Below, piece after piece: positions 24,512-35,643 of a stretch of 64,000 nucleotides of DNA. The position numbers and the translations under genes are program-made. The DNA is from Polytrichum commune (taxonomy: Eukaryota > Streptophyta > Polytrichopsida > Polytrichales > Polytrichaceae). The notes under the pieces are model-generated. The model searched no databases. It was given only the letters and a program-made list of their open reading frames with translations, and was not told the origin of the DNA. How positions within the stretch are numbered: position 1 is the first letter of the stretch; each line of letters begins with the position of its first letter. The DNA lies in the NCBI GenBank assembly GCA_950295325.1, contig OX485808.1, forward strand, positions 43,978,527 through 44,042,526, written 5' to 3'.

Positions 24512-24787
24512 ATGAGGAGGTTGTGGTTCTATTCCCCGTGCCAGCGTGGTGCTCACCATCTTAGTCCACCCAACTATGGTGGGGGGTCCTTGGACCTTGT
24601 TGTATGGGTACCTCAAAGCCCTTTGGGGGGATACCATGTCTGGTATCTTCAAGGCACTAGTGGCTAGCTAGGAACTAGTATGGTGTGTCACTATAGTGTC
24701 CATCCTCCAAAGGGGAGAGTAGTATTTGTCCCAATGTCCTCTTGTCCAGTGGGCATCGGGTCATTGGCATTACGAATGGACACTTTA
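24512..24787 (+). mobile_element. 3' part of the split tRNA-derived SINE
   Basis: Resumes with ATGAGGAGGTTGTGG and contains the box B-like GGTTCTATTCC. It then follows the same tail as the copy B SINE (52079 onward). The SINE's true 3' end cannot be fixed because both copies share the downstream sequence. It is followed by the 2659-bp insertion. Confidence 0.75.
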
Positions 24788-24795
24788 TTCACGCC

Positions 24796-27454
24796 CACGG
24801 GGAGGTGACTATCGGAATTTTAGAAACCACGTGAGATAAAAAAACAAGGTCAATTTAATTCGTTGAGGGTAAATTTTATAAATTTGTTAGATCTACCATA
24901 GCATTGGAAATATGTCCCCTACATGATTATATGTAAAATAGGGTGGTGAATAATTCCTCCATTTTAGTAATCAATAGAAAAATAAATAGGGTCATAGATT
25001 TTGGATCCCCCCAAATGTGTGTAGTAGGATCAATACAATAATTATGGGTTTGACTACTTAAATGAATATTGTGTAAATTCTATCCAAATTTGAATGAAAC
25101 GCATTCGGTGGTAGAAAATGTTGTGGATTTTATTGGGGGAAGGAATGTTATGACTTCTCAATAGCCCTTGGGCTTGCTTAGGGTTTGGGCAAACACAGTG
25201 GCGTGAAGGCGGTGAAGCGTTCAGGTAGGAGGTCTTGCGTTGGTAAATCATGAAACAGTGAAGCGGCACAAAGGCAGTAAGTAAGACACATTTTTTGGAG
25301 CTTTCTTCTTTGCTTCATAGCATTCACATAGGGTGTTTCATGAGAGCCGAAGATTTGGCTTGCTCCGCTCTCGTGTGGTAAGAGTCGATTTCAAACTCCA
25401 ACTCCTTGATTTTTCCCTTCCACTGACCGTTTTTTAACGACATGTTATTGATTTCCGACACCCTCCTAAATGTGAGATATAGAAAGATGAAGAGTTACAA
25501 GACCTGAATATGAGTGTAGAAATATGAGATCAATGATTACATCAATGCTTCATTTTCTATAAAATGAATGTTGTTGGGTCTTGGGATGGATTGTGGAGTG
25601 TATTCTATGTAGAGAAGTACGACAATTATTTCAGCTACAGTTAAATCAATTGTCAGAAGGACTAGGGGAAGACCTTCCAAAATTTTACAAACTACATGTG
25701 TTCTTAATGGAGTTGACTAGGGCACGTGGTATATATAACGAGTTTAGAAAATGAGATGGAAGGTAGTACAAGTTGGGGAAGTTGCAGACATCTCATTGAC
25801 CTTCTTAATCGGAAGGTGAACAATGATAAAAAAAAAAAACAAGTATTGTCATATTCAATTTTATGGTTTATCTTAATTATTTAAAAAAATCCTTAGACAC
25901 TTCAAATTCAAATATGACCACTCAGATGTTAGTTAGGTTGATGTAGATAGCGTAATTTGTACAATGACTATGTCATTTGATGTAGAGAGGAATGTCTTTG
26001 AGTTTGATCCGGTTGATGGGAACTTCTTGAATGAGTATGTTGAAAAATCTACATGAAATTAATAACGATGTAGAATATTGGTTGTGACCCCATACCCATA
26101 TCACAAAATGACTAATTTTCTTTCTAGTGTACAAATTATGAATGATTGGTGTAGAAAATGTTTTCTAAGTTAGTAGATGTTATTTAATTTATGAAGTTCT
26201 CTTACTTCATTCAAAGATGTCGTTTATTAATGAGCATTGGATGGTTGAGGTGATAAACATGTATTAAATTTTTCAAATCCATGAAGATGATGAATTAATT
26301 TTCAATCCAAATTCGAAGGAAGCTAGAAACTATGTTTTCCTAAACCTTGAATTTGCACCTTTGCTTGTTGTTTGGTCTTGTATAAATTTTTGAATGAGCA
26401 TATTCAATTCTCTAAATATGAAAACCTAGTTTTCAAGCCATAAAATTATGAGAATTAAGGTTGGCTTGTGGTTCATTCTTCATTAGTTTTTGTTGTTCGC
26501 TTATTTGTCTTGCTAGTAATGTCCAATATGCCAACATTATATTGATTATCTTTTTGCTACAACTACCTTTTGTAGATGATCAATGGTGTGCTACAACATT
26601 TGGCAACTTCACCGTGGTAGACTCAGAGGATTGCGCTTTGCCTTGAAGAAGATGTGGTGGAGTGGTTGGAGACTTTGAAGGTTGCCCGCCTCATGCCAAC
26701 AATTAGTTTTAATTGTTCCTCATCATTGGTTTTAAACCTCTCGAATTTTTTTAGTCTAATCATGACATTGTAGAGGATATTGACATGTACTTTAACATGT
26801 ATTGGAGGGTGCATAATTATATCGTAACCCTTCACACTGTAAATATTTGGTACAAGGTTGAATGTGTTTGTGAACACAATTAATGTAAATGTTTTCAATT
26901 TTGTATTTAGCTTTCTTTCATTTTGAATGCAATCTTTTATTTTTGGAGTAGATAGTTGTGCAAAATGTCATGTCTTGTGACAATTGATTGTATTTCTTGT
27001 TTTTTTCTATCCGTATTTACAAACTGTCTATGTTAGCTTGTACATTTTGTTATCTCCATGTTGATTGGTAACCTTTTAACTAGTATCCAAGTGATATTGA
27101 TTGTGTCTTAAATGGCACATTGAACGGTTTAGCATTGGTATACCTAATTGAGACCGATTGAATGACAAGATGAATGATATGGAACGTTTGTTGCTCACAT
27201 AGTTGATTTTGCAATGCTATAGTATTCCGTTCATTATTTGATACTTGTACGATTTATAAAAAAAATATGATGCCAAAAATTAACCTCTCTAAACAATTAC
27301 AAATAAATATAGGGTGCTAAAAAATAAGTCAAAGTAGCTTTATATCTACAAATAGGGAGGGAAAAATTATTGAAAGGTGCATAAATATCCCCCCATTAAA
27401 TACCCCAATATCGCACGTGGTTACAAAATGTAATGGGGGTGTGATCCCCCCGAG
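24796..27454. mobile_element. 2659-bp hAT-like element, probably decayed
   Basis: Flanked by TTCACGCC (24788-24795 and 27455-27462); copy B has the site unfilled at about 52352, with one substitution. Ends are imperfect inverted repeats: CACGGGGAGGTGAC on the left and CTCGGGGGGATCAC on the right read inward, both leading to AAACCACGTG about 30 bp in. An 8-bp duplication suggests hAT. The interior has broken frames, such as one around GLGEDLPKFYKLHVFLMEL near 25660, but no transposase motif I can name. The ends resemble the 401-bp MITE at 10947. Confidence 0.75.
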
Positions 27455-27462
27455 TTCACGCC

Positions 27463-29026
27463 GGCCCCTTGCTTGAAAGGGGTTGGAGTTTCTATCTATG
27501 GTTGAATGATGAGGTTACATTCATTTTAGATTTAGCCAAATTCTCATGACAATTTTAGAAAGTAACCCATGATTAGTATTTATAAGATTCATTTTCATTC
27601 AATGTAATTTTTTGGGAGGCTATGTAGTGACATGATATTTGGATGCTTACTTCCATTCTTTTAGTAAACTCTATATCTTCAACCAAATTTGTCATTGATC
27701 CCAAGGGTCCATGTATTGCAAGGAGTAAATAAGGAGATTCACACAATTTTAAGGACATTTAAACACCACAATAGCCTTTTGATAGCCTTCCATAATGTTA
27801 AGTTTGCTTCAAGGGAAAATGGTGGTACTAGTATATGGCCTTCAAAAATTTCTCTTGGGCACATCAACTCTTTTCTTCTTCATTTTTACATAATTTACAA
27901 AAATACAAGACAATTGTGAGTAGGACAATCAACCAAAAGACTTGGGATTTTTAGACATTGTTGACTTCTTGGGAAGTTCACTATAATTTAGAATAGCCTT
28001 CATGAATTGTCATGTTGCATCAACAAGTGTGAACATATTGCACTATCATTGCGTGGGTTGATAATGAATAATGTGGACCACACTACATCGAGTATACATT
28101 GTGGCTATATTTCACTAGATAGCTTTACAATCTACGAATATGGTAGATGGTGAATCCACATTCATAAATTTTATATCATTATTCTTGAAAAGAATTGGTG
28201 ATAAGACCGCATAATTCCCATAGTGTGACACCCTATCCTAAAAGAACATGACTAGGTCAGACACATGCACTCTCATTCACGTCAATCCATAAAAGAACAT
28301 CTATGTTAATTTTTATTTTTATTTTATTCCCACATTGTGAGGATATTTGTATCAAGATCCAAGAACTTCAATAAACTCTAATTGGTGGGATTATCCTATG
28401 ATGGACTTTCTTGTTTCATGGATTGAGAATTAATTTATCAAATGAAATCCACGAATTGTAAACAAAGGTTTAATCAAAGCACACCCAAAAACCAACACTA
28501 TGTATTGCAAGTCATATAATTCAGAGCCCCAAAATGTTTGACTGAGGTGCATAGTGTTGGTTTGAGGTTCAATGTTGGGTTTGAGTAATGGCCTATATGG
28601 TAACTTTAATTGTTGTATGTATCCTCAACATGTATGAGGGAGTACATATTCACAACACCTACCATCAAGGAGAGTGAAAACATTAATGCTTGCTTAAACC
28701 CCCCGGGGTTTAACACCTAATTAACACCTAATTAACACCTAAATCAAAGTCAAAGTATTGAATTACTTTGCATGAATCATAGTTCAATTTAGCAATAATC
28801 ATAGGTTTATTAATATATCTAAATAACAAAGGTCTACGCCTATAGGTTTATATATGTATACATATAGTATCTACCTATAGGGGTAGATATGTATTGCACC
28901 ACCAATGGTGGGTGTTGGGAAGTGAAATCCTACATGAGGCTAGATATTTGTAATGTCTATGTAAACTCATTCATGGGGAAGGTGAAATTGGAATGACCTA
29001 TTCTACAACCTAGAAAACTACAATAA
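27463..29026. other. Shared duplication backbone, no gene recognised
   Basis: Matches copy B at about 52366-53917 with high identity. A short unit AACACCTAATT is present in one more copy here (28712-28745) than in B. No coding signal is convincing. Confidence 0.5.
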
Positions 29027-29368
29027 CGAGCCGCTAGGGGCCAAAGGCCCACCGCTGGTGGGAGAAGAAGTCCGCAGGGAAGTTGGCAAAGCAGAGGTTT
29101 GTTTGGGAAATAGGTAGTGATGCTTACACCAAAAGAATCATCAAAACAACTACGAAACAATATGGAATGGTTTGATTTTTGATGTTGGCATTGAAATCTG
29201 GCCCACACCTAATATAGGGATGATTGATATAATGTAAGCCATTATAAGATGGCCTGCAATAATCTTAATTAAGCTGTGTTTGGAAGTGTGCATATGGGTA
29301 TTGCAGTTCCGAGGGCCTTGTAACATAGTTATTGCCAATGAAGATGCCTCACCACATCCTTTATGACA

Positions 29369-29560
29369 TTTTGTGGCACATACTATTTGGAACTACACAA
29401 GGCTATTATTATTTTGTATATATATCATTATTTGCCACCATACTAGGTCAAATAGGTTGTTTAGGGTTATAGAACATAATCAACTTTACTTGGTGAAATC
29501 TTACATCACAAGTAAAAAAGTAAAAACATGGTGTAACTCTAGAGTAAGTGACACTAATTA
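29369..29560. mobile_element. Short GTGTCAC-type MITE nested in the second large element
   Basis: The left end reads GTGGCACATACTATTTGG followed by AACTACACAAGGCTAT. The right end, read inward, is AGTGTCACTTACT followed by AGAGTTACAC. Length about 190 bp, matching the elements at 34601-34797 and 53924-54120. Non-coding. Confidence 0.6.
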
Positions 29561-30698
29561 TGATGAACAGTGTAGCACCATCACCACATGTGGAAGTATG
29601 CTTACTTTCACTAAACTAGTATGTGCAATTAGGCTACATTCATGAATATGTTGACTCTTTACCCATGCAAATAAACTTGGGCCAAAACCAGATCAAAAAA
29701 TCTTAAAAGTTTGTTTACACACCATATAGCAACCACATAAATTCATTTGTTTTGTTATTAAATGGTAATGAATATTCATAACTATGTGAGTGTCAACAAA
29801 TTAGCAAGGATCAACCTAATTGCACATATCAGTGTGTATGTCATATAAGCATTTAGTTCCCATCTTAATTTGGTCCACATCTAATTTTCACATCACAAAA
29901 TCTTGGATGCCTAGGTGGATAACCAACCCATGCTTTAAAATTCCATGGATCATTTTGAAGAGGCAGTACTATGCAAGTAGGATGGTTCAGCATCTGCGAG
30001 ACCTGTTATATCTAATTGGTGAGAAAATGGATGGTATACATGACTTCCCACCGGTTGAAGCAAAAAGGCCAATTGAAAGGAGTACATATCCCAGGCTTCA
30101 AGGTTTGAAGGTCTTCGTATTGTATATCAAGAATTTGCTACATTTTGACATGACTGCCAACCCCCACTCACTGTTGTGACAGTTACACAAGCACCTCTAA
30201 AGGTCATTTGCCCAGCTGGGGAATAGGAATCTGATATGTTGCATATTTTGAAAACAATGACATGAATGCCAAATTATTAGGAACCTAGTGCAAGTAATTA
30301 CGTGATCTGCTTGCTAGTACACTTAGGTGAGTATCTTTAATCTTCCAATTGGAACTCAACTAAATCATATTAGGACAGGTCGTAACAAAATTCCTTCACA
30401 TTGGAGCAGGATACCTGTATCACTGGAAACTCCTTTAACCACTACTGTACTTGTACGTGAATGAATATTTCAGGATAAAATGACTCGAGTTAATGATCTC
30501 TAACAAAAGCACAAGTCTCAGCAGAATTCCTGAGCTAAACCAGTCAATAAGTGAGGTCTGCTCTGTATCTGACTAGCTTCTCTCAATTCCTCAGTCCCCA
30601 CTGCCCGTTGTTGAACAGTCAGGACAGTCTCAATCCCTGAAAAGAATGTTTCTTTGCTCGGAAAAAAGCTACAACCGTTTTAGTGCGGGAAACTGTTT
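29561..30698. other. Cargo of the second large element, unassigned
   Basis: A plus-strand frame of 119 codons ends at 30179 and contains LLYLIGEKMDGIHDFP and VLYIKNLLHFDM. I do not recognise it and no partner exons are evident. The rest is AT-rich without signals. Confidence 0.3.
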
Positions 30699-30815
30699 CT
30701 AAACTTCAATAGTTGATTTCAACATAGCCCTGTCTGATTCAGGCCAGAATACTTTGTGCAATTCCTGCACACACCTTGGAGCATCTTCATCATCCACCAC
30801 CATGGAGATATTCAC
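30699..30815 (-). pseudogene. Captured last exon of an aspartokinase-like gene
   Basis: On the minus strand a splice acceptor (GAAACAG at 30816 upward) opens a 38-codon exon ending in TAG at 30699. It begins VNISMVVDDEDAPRCV and continues QELHKVF. This resembles the C-terminal ACT segment of plant monofunctional aspartate kinases, where VNIS(L/M)VV is followed by a CV.xLH.xF pattern. Aspartate kinase catalyses the first step of lysine, threonine and methionine synthesis in plastids. No catalytic exon is visible upstream, so only the tail was captured. It lies in the same orientation as the small gene at 32069-33548, inside the second large element. Confidence 0.6.
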
Positions 30816-30908
30816 CTGTTTCATGCAGAAGTATAAATCAAAACCTTGTCTCATGACAATATCTTTGATAATCAATGATGTAAAATGAAAAATCCATTGT
30901 TATTTTCT

Positions 30909-30926
30909 ATTATTATTATTATTATT
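30909..30926. repeat. TTA microsatellite
   Basis: A run of about six TTA/ATT units between exon-like segments of the second large element. Confidence 0.8.
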
Positions 30927-32068
30927 CCCTTTGTTTGCCATCTCCTTCACCACCCACGCCATCTCCACCATTCCAACACTGCACCACAAACCCCACAAAA
31001 CCTCAGACATACATTAGGTAAAGATTAAATTTTGAAGCATTAAATTTTGAGGTGAGGAAGAGTAAGCTGACAAAGAAGAACACGTTGGACAGGAAAATGT
31101 CAAAGGAGCACTCAATGCAATGCAACCAAAGATTCACTCTCTGCTGTTGCTTGTGTCGTATTTCTTTCACAATGAGAACAACCTGTAAGATGCTGAAAAT
31201 ATAATTGTAAAACTTGAGACTGAATGAATGTCAAAAATCAAGCTTCTACCGTAGGTTGTTTGTCTGGTGGTAATTGCTGCAAAGAGGGCCACCACTACTG
31301 CAAAGACCAATCCCCACGTAATTACCTTCCTTTTGAGCTGATGCTGTTTTGCAGCAATCTCAAAAGTATATCACTAATTTACTGTGACCCTTCAACTATT
31401 CTTGGATAGATTGATGCTAGTAGGCTATGGAACATTTTCCACAAGGTGCATTTCACAAATCAAATGACTCAACACGCAAATCTGTATTGGGTTAAATTTG
31501 AAGTGATGTAAACATATTTGCATCAGTTTCCTATAGATATGCTGTTGAAGTCCAAAAGTCTAAGAGTTAACTTGCATAAAATGGATAATGTAGCCAGCTC
31601 ATGACATGCTCAATTTAGAAGACATCTGTCGCTTTGAGTTTCTTAGTTTCTCTGCTCTTAGTTGAAGCTACTTTCTACATGACCCAATCGATAAGGAATC
31701 ATTTTTCCATCTACATCAGGACCCTGTTAGATGATTACAACAACAAGTTTGTTCTTGGAATATATAAAATCAGAGTTCCAAACCATTCAAGCCTCTGCAC
31801 TTGGGTGCACTTGGAACTGACAATCCGCAAATTTGAATACAAGATTCAAACCTGACACTATGTATTCGTGACAACTGAAATGAATTGGCACATTGTAAAA
31901 TACATTCTGTTTGTCGAGACTGGTAAATTCCACAGATCAGACAAGGATCAGACTCTAATCACTATGGGGGAAAATCTACTTTAGTAGGGAACACATGTAT
32001 AAAATGCTGATCATAAAAACTACATACAAATCTTTGAGCTCATGTTATTACCTACCAGGTACCGCTGT
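30927..32068. other. Cargo between two captured minus-strand exons, no gene recognised
   Basis: On the minus strand this lies between the stop of the small membrane-protein gene and the aspartokinase exon. It may hold a 3' UTR and part of an aspartokinase intron. No further exon could be assigned. Confidence 0.35.
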
Positions 32069-33548
32069 TTATTCCTCGCTCACTCGTCGATTTCGCTTGC
32101 TTGTTCCAACTCCTTGTTCCTCATATTGTGTCACCTTTGGCTCGCTGTATAGCCCTTTAGCTTTCAGCTCCTCCATCTCCTCTTCCTGTGGCAAGAAATC
32201 ACAGCAAAAAGCTCTTCCAAGTGAGTGCAGGGATATTAGAGTTGTCATCAATGTCTCTCAAAAACTCAAGTTTTGGTACGGAGTTTCACCCCACTTTTAA
32301 CAACTTTAAAATGTTGAAGGAATATTCAAGTGGTGTTGGAACCCCCCATTTTGGTGAAATGAAGCAGAGGTGTTCAACTTTGGCCAAGTGACGGTTATAT
32401 TGAAAATTGAACTCCTAATCAAAAATTCCATATGAGGTGTCTTCAAAAGTTTGCGATGAAATTCAAATTTGTATAGCCATCTTTAGGCCCAAGTCAAACA
32501 CATCCCTGTGAGCACAAGAATGATCAAGTTTATGCCACATCAGAGTACCGAGGACTATCTGAAGGTTCAGAATTCAAGCATTCTCATTCCACATTGATTA
32601 GATTGATTGAAAGGAAGCAAACACATGCAAAAGGATCACCAATTTTGCTTCATTGATCTCATTGATTAATACACCACACTCGTCCAACTTCATATTTTTC
32701 TTTGTAGAATTTTGCTAAAATGATCAGGTGTCACCCAACATCCTCACTGTTATTCATCATTAACAAACAACCTTCAACATGGGACTTTCACACACGACCA
32801 AGAACTTTGGAGGAAACCGAAGATGTTCACATGCTTCTTTGGCCTATGGTTTTTTGCTCCATAGGCCAGTTGGCATCACGTCAACTGATTTTGATAACAT
32901 TAAAGTCCTACATCTCTGATTGTGAAGAAAACACCTGATCTACTTGACGTTTCATCATGCCAAGCATTTGGAAGGAATGTTGTGGTTCTCATGCTGTAGA
33001 ATACAGCTCACCAAAGGTCAAACTGTGATGTCCACCAAAACCCAAAAAACCTGGGCTAAAAGGATAGACAGAAGAATTCTCTCCATGAAGCAAAGGGTTC
33101 CCATTGGATTTCTCTGAATCATATTATTGTGTCTATGTTTTCCAATCAATGGCCTACTTGGGCAGGACGTCAAGAACTTCAAGTGTGTGATCACAAGCGA
33201 ACGACGAAAACGTGACATTCACTAATTCCACCGTAACCAAAATCATTTAAGCTAAAAGGTTGGACAGAAAAAATTGTCGCCCTGAAGGAATGGGTTCCTC
33301 TTGGTGTCTCCGGATCCATGTTGGACAATCGATGGCCTACTTGGGCAGGGACACCGGCATTAGATTGAATTTTGTTCTTGAAAGAAACCCCAATTTAGGT
33401 ATAGGGTTTAGGGTTTAGCGGACGTTGTTGTGCTCACCTCCTCTCGGATTTGGTTGTCCATACCCTTGGACAGCAGGAATCCACCGATAGCAGCGAACGC
33501 CGCAAGGGACAGGACTAGTGCAACCGCTGCCATGGCCGTCACCCACAT
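32069..33548 (-). CDS. Two-exon gene for a 75-residue single-pass membrane protein, carried by a transposon
   Basis: Exon 1 (33548-33438, 37 codons) begins MWVTAMAAVALVLSLAAF, a clear hydrophobic helix, then GGFLLSKGMDNQIREE, and ends at a GAG|GTGAGC donor. Exon 2 (32185-32069) follows a TTGCCACAG acceptor, reads EEEMEELKAKGLYSEPKV, and ends in a basic KRNRR segment before TAA. The junction keeps frame (phase 0) with no stops. The intron is 1252 bp. The product would be a signal-anchor protein with a charged, glutamate-rich tail; the family is unknown to me. The gene lies wholly inside the second large element, with G+C-rich upstream DNA to about 34250 that could be its promoter. Intact splice signals suggest recent capture or continued use. 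Confidence 0.6.
33402..33417 (-). promoter_or_regulatory. Telo-box pair in the first intron
   Basis: On the minus strand this reads TAAACCCTAAACCCTA, starting about 20 bp inside the intron of the small membrane-protein gene. Telo boxes near transcription starts or in first introns are known for plant genes expressed in dividing cells. The role here is inferred from the motif only. Confidence 0.45.
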
Positions 33549-34250
33549 GGTATCCCCCCGCCACCAGCTTCAACTCTTAAACCCAAAACCCTCCGCCGGT
33601 TCTCGCTCCCCCTCCACGCGACGACCGCACCGTTCATCCCCACCGCCTCCCGCCACGCTCTCACTCTGTCCCTGGGCGCACCTTCGCACACTTGTGTTGC
33701 ACTTCTCCCTCTGCTGCCAATCGTCAACAAATTGGCAGAAGAAAGGCCGAGCTGGACGCTGGATTCCAACAATGCGCGCCCCAGCAGCGACGACGATAGC
33801 CGCCCGTTGCGACGACGGCCCAAGGTGTCCGAAACTTGGTGAGGCTTGAAAGAGCGATGTAAATTGTTGGAGCTGGCGTTCAAAATTGTGGAGCAGCAGC
33901 AGCAGCGGCACAGCTCCATGGCTTCGATGGGGTTTTGGTTTGCCCAGAAATTGGAGTTTATACTCGCAATTACTGCATCCCCAACTTCTTGGATTAGCCT
34001 CCTGTGAATGTGGGAATTCGGGGAAACTCTCAAATCATGTGATTTCTAAGCCGCCGAGCGAGACACAAACCCACTACTGCTCAAGAAACTTTCCGGGCGA
34101 TAGGTCAGGGAAGAAGAAGACGCAGCTGGGTGGTTTGATTTCGACTCTCCGAATCACAATTGTGTGCAAATTCGTTCCTGTCGATTCTCCAACTTCAGCT
34201 GCCACCACAACTCTCGAGCGTCGCCGACTCGTAGGGTGATGAAGAAGATG
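33549..34250 (-). promoter_or_regulatory. Putative 5' leader and promoter region of the small membrane-protein gene
   Basis: Base composition rises in G and C from the exon 1 ATG at 33548 up to about 34250. Overlapping open frames occur on both strands, typical of G+C-rich non-coding DNA rather than several genes. I see no clear TATA box. The region is unique to the second large element. Confidence 0.35.
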
Positions 34251-34600
34251 GCGTAATTTTTTCAGTGTAATTTCGGAACAGCATTTTAGAGGGAATACTG
34301 GACCAAATTCGTTAAGAAGACTATGGCTGGAACTGGAAGAAAATTTTCGATCGAAGCGTATGTGGCACGGGGACTATTGCGGAAAGGGAAGAGAGAAGGA
34401 GGGTGTCGGAGGCAGTGGCTATGGCGAAACCGGAGAGACGGAAAGCAGCTTCAAGGAAACACGATGGTCAAAATGACAGAACTACGTAGATTCTACGTAG
34501 ATTGGTAGATTAACGGCGTTTTCGAGGTCTGAGTGGCGACGTGGCCTCACGAGAGGCCAGAACCCTGTTTTGGGTGCCATAGACTTCTTCTCGACTATTG

Positions 34601-34797
34601 TATTGAGTGTCACATACTATTTGGAGTTACACATGCTATATATTTCCCTATTAATGTACATTTATTTATCAAGTAAAGATGTTAATGTTTTACAATGTCC
34701 AAACAATCACTCTGACCTTTGTTGGCAAAAAAAACAGAGCCATAGAATACATAATTATAGCATTGTGTAGTTCCAAATAGTAAGTGACACTCAATAC
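34601..34797. mobile_element. ~197-bp GTGTCAC-type MITE
   Basis: Terminal inverted repeats TATTGAGTGTCACATACTAT on the left and TATTGAGTGTCACTTACTAT on the right read inward, continuing through GGAGTTACAC or GGAACTACAC. The copy B equivalent is 53924-54120, so the insertion predates the duplication. Here its left end lies 8 bp from the second large element. Non-coding. Confidence 0.75.
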
Positions 34798-35002
34798 ACT
34801 ACTTAGTGCACTTTTTCCACATAAATTTACTTTAGAAATAGCATCCAAGATTCTAGCCCTCAACTTCTAAGGAAATTATTTCTACTATAACTCTTCGAGT
34901 CATAATGGATGAGTTCAAATACATAGATGCATTGAATCCGAAACTGCTCACTACTTGATTCTAGACCTAAAAACAAAAACTTAAATAGGCTTAAATTGAG
35001 TA
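34798..35002. other. Right end of copy A backbone
   Basis: Matches copy B at 54664-54863 apart from the 534-bp insertion there. Homology between the copies ends at the TA where the Tigger derivative begins. Confidence 0.7.
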
Positions 35003-35229
35003 CACCCTAACCTTGATAATGTCACACCCTCCGTTTCACCAAAAAGTGTGATATAAACAAGGTGTGACATACTTGATAATGTCACATTTTGTGCATAATG
35101 TGATATTATCAAAAAATATGTAGAAAATCAAAATATAATTACAATGTAAAAAGAAAATAACAAATTTGAGACTTCAATGTTTTTGAATGTAAAATCTAAT
35201 TCAAAATTGTGAATAACAACAAGAGCACA

Positions 35230-35643
35230 TCATAATGTGTCATTGAGATCAGGTAAAGACCTCTCACTAGAGACAAAGAAGCTTCTAATGTCACATTGTT
35301 TTGTTGATGTTAAATGTGCAACACCAATTCTAATGAGTTTGTCACGGATTTTTTCCATTTCTAACAACTCATGAGTGTTGAAAATTTGAGAACCTTGGCT
35401 AGCCATAAAATTCAAAACATCTTTAGCATATTTTTGTGCATCGCTTAGCTTCACTTCTTTAGACTCATCATCACTGCTATCAACAATCAATGGGTCCACT
35501 TCCATGGAATCAAGAACCACCGATTGATCAACTTCCACCTCACAATGCAATTCTCTGAAAATGCCATAGAATGAATGCCAGCAGTCTAAGTTTGAAACAG
35601 AGAAATCAATTACAAGGTCTTCAACACCGAATTGATTCAACAA
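35230..35643 (-). pseudogene. Transposase C-terminal tail fused to foreign sequence
   Basis: The last 92 codons, from SMEVDPLIVDSSDDESKEV to DLNDTL, match the tail of the transposase at 11983-12510 with few changes. Upstream codons (LNQFGVEDLVIDFSV and following) have no counterpart in the full element and come from the foreign insert. There is no catalytic domain. The frame is open for 137 codons, probably fortuitously at the junction. Confidence 0.75.

Larger units (their letters stand above)
29027..34593. mobile_element. 5567-bp Helentron-like gene-carrying element (second)
   Basis: Absent from copy B, where the target reads ATAACTATT at about 53914-53922. It begins CGAGCCGCTAGGGGCCAAAG and ends GACTTCTTCTCG. 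The left end has a GGGCC-AAA-GGCCC hairpin. The right-terminal GACTTCTTCTC (34582-34592) recurs inverted as GAGAAGAAGTC at 29062-29072, 35 bp inside the left end. The right subterminal region shares GACGTGGCC and GAGAGGCCAG with the first element and forms a GGCCTC-ACGA-GAGGCC hairpin. Cargo on the minus strand includes a two-exon small membrane-protein gene and an aspartokinase last exon. No Rep-helicase is present. Confidence 0.75.
7351..35002. repeat. Copy A of a ~10-kb direct duplication, expanded by insertions
   Basis: From ACATCTTCCA at 7351 to the TA at 35001-35002, this segment is collinear with copy B at 41791-54863. By eye identity is high throughout the shared parts. After removing insertions present in only one copy, both copies reduce to about 10 kb. 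Copy A contains six clear insertions that copy B lacks, at 8475, 10947, 11747, 18582, 24796 and 29027. A seventh element lies at its right edge (35003), where homology also ends. Small differences include a 163-bp deletion near 9310 and about 90 bases near 9660 that copy B lacks. Confidence 0.9.

Noticed and set aside
33430-34239. Several overlapping open frames of 113-164 codons on both strands
   Set aside because: They overlap each other in G+C-rich sequence upstream of a convincing exon, without domains; best explained as promoter/leader.
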